Shown in pieces: positions 63,405 to 64,000 of a DNA stretch of 64,000 nucleotides. Below the pieces are notes generated by a model. It did not search any database, was not told the DNA's origin, and saw nothing but the letters and a program-made list of their open reading frames with translations. The translations under genes were made by a program, and so were the position numbers. Every line of letters begins with the position of its first letter. Within the stretch, counting starts at the first letter, position 1. The DNA comes from DASQZK01 sp963764345 (GTDB lineage Bacteria; Bacteroidota; Bacteroidia; Bacteroidales; GCA-2748055): positions 264,595 to 328,594 of the forward strand of contig CAVXSF010000013.1 in the NCBI GenBank assembly GCA_963764345.1, written 5' to 3'.

Positions 63405-64000
63405 GGTTATGGAGTTAGGGAGTTAGGAGAGTTAGGGAGTTATTACATTATTACTGAAATCTCTTCCAATCTGTGCTAATCTGTGTAATCTGTGTAATCT
63501 GTGGTGAAAAATATGAAACGTCTCCATTATCCCATAACTCTTCTCAGCCCGCGCTACCCCCGACCCCTGAAGGGGAGGCCCTGTGCGCCGGTTCCTTCGA
63601 TTCACTTCCTCATTTTAAATTTTCAAAACTCTCCAATCCCTAACTCCCTAACCTCTAACTTCCTAACTCCTAAAATCTGTGCAAATCTGTGTAATCTGTG
63701 TTTAAACACTCTCCATTATCCCATAACTCTTCTCCCCCCGCGCTACCCCCGACCCCTGAAGGGGAGGCCCGGTGCGCCGGTTCCTTCGATTCACTTCCTC
63801 ATTTTAAATTTTCAAAACTCTCCAACCCCTAACTCCCTAACCTCTAACTTCCTAACTCCTAAAATCTGTGCAAATCTGTGTAATCTGTGTGAAACACTCT
63901 CCATTATCCCATAACTTTTCTCCCCCCGCGCTACCCCCGACCCCTGAAGGGGAGGCCCGGTGCTCCGGTTTCTTCGATTATTTACTCATTTTATATTTTC
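63405..64000. repeat. Tandem ~188-bp repeats at the right edge, incomplete
   Basis: After TTAGGAGGTTATGAGG-type units, three copies of a unit starting CTCCATTATCCCATAACT lie at 63522, 63711 and 63899 (period 188-189). Each carries a CCCCTGAAGGGG palindrome (63564, 63753, 63941), CTAACTCCCTAACCTCTAAC runs and TCTGTGTAATCTGTG. The third copy runs off the window. This is the same family as the elements at 40.5 and 56.5 kb. Confidence 0.85.

Noticed and set aside
1..64000. tRNA or rRNA genes
   Set aside because: I looked for the T-loop GGTTCGAATCC type and CCA-end patterns and found none convincing.

Overview
The window comes from a member of the phylum Bacteroidota, most likely class Bacteroidia. 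It carries a type B type IX secretion adhesin made of SprB-like repeats next to a PorP/SprF gene, a GldA-type ABC ATPase, an UpxY/NusG-like antiterminator, DUF4252, DUF4296, DUF5686 and DUF5723 proteins, and promoters with the Bacteroidota -7 box TAnnTTTG. No tRNA, rRNA, phage, insertion sequence or CRISPR array was recognised.

Layout. (1) 1-8.1 kb, minus strand: a carbohydrate locus with a GntR/UTRA regulator that has its own 20-bp palindromic operator, a GH101/GH129-like enzyme, deoxyribose-phosphate aldolase, a sugar permease, a ribokinase-family kinase, a GH63-like glycosidase and the start of a Cys-type sulfatase. (2) 8.4-10.8 kb, plus: DUF4252 / ECF sigma / anti-sigma-like / DUF4252 module. 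(3) 10.9-22.7 kb: a DUF5686 membrane protein, rhamnose mutarotase and a GH106 rhamnosidase, facing a universal stress protein / AGE epimerase / DUF4434 operon, then a GT87-like glycosyltransferase and an orphan UpxY gene. (4) 22.7-29.2 kb: two opposed palindromic repeat arrays, metK with a long leader, a TPR lipid-exported protein, gldA and a sodium:solute symporter. (5) 29.4-36.0 kb, minus: a tight four-gene operon (DUF3352-type protein, a large lipoprotein, DUF5723 and an AAC(3)-fold acetyltransferase). (6) 36.5-40.4 kb, plus: an Ig-fused Na/Pi cotransporter, ung and a formylglycine-generating enzyme. (7) 40.5-41.5 kb: a 105-bp tandem array. (8) 42.3-59.1 kb, minus: radical SAM protein, hemerythrin, amidohydrolase, DUF4296, PorP/SprF, a 1,873-residue adhesin, an FtsX/LolC-type permease, methyltransferase, rbfA, trpS, a PAP2-like membrane protein and rpoN. 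(9) 59.1-64 kb: a palindromic array, asnS, a DPM-like GT2 and a STELLO-family glycosyltransferase, then more repeats.

How genes connect. Sugar scavenging dominates the left third (GH63, GH106, GH101/129-like, sulfatase, DeoC, kinase, RhaM, AGE epimerase). The Cys-type sulfatase at the left edge needs a formylglycine-generating enzyme, and one with both catalytic cysteines lies at 39.4 kb. Surface adhesion and gliding functions (adhesin, PorP/SprF, GldA) form a second theme. The polyprenol-phosphate-mannose-type GT2 and the GT87 membrane enzyme could act in one glycan pathway.

Two cross-cutting observations stand out. Four genes (GH101/129-like, DUF5686, gldA, trpS) each carry one frameshift, and all four are restored by removing a single base, which points to assembly or sequencing error rather than decay. 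Intergenic regions also carry several families of tandem or dispersed repeats, several of which share a CCCCT-n-AGGGG palindromic core.
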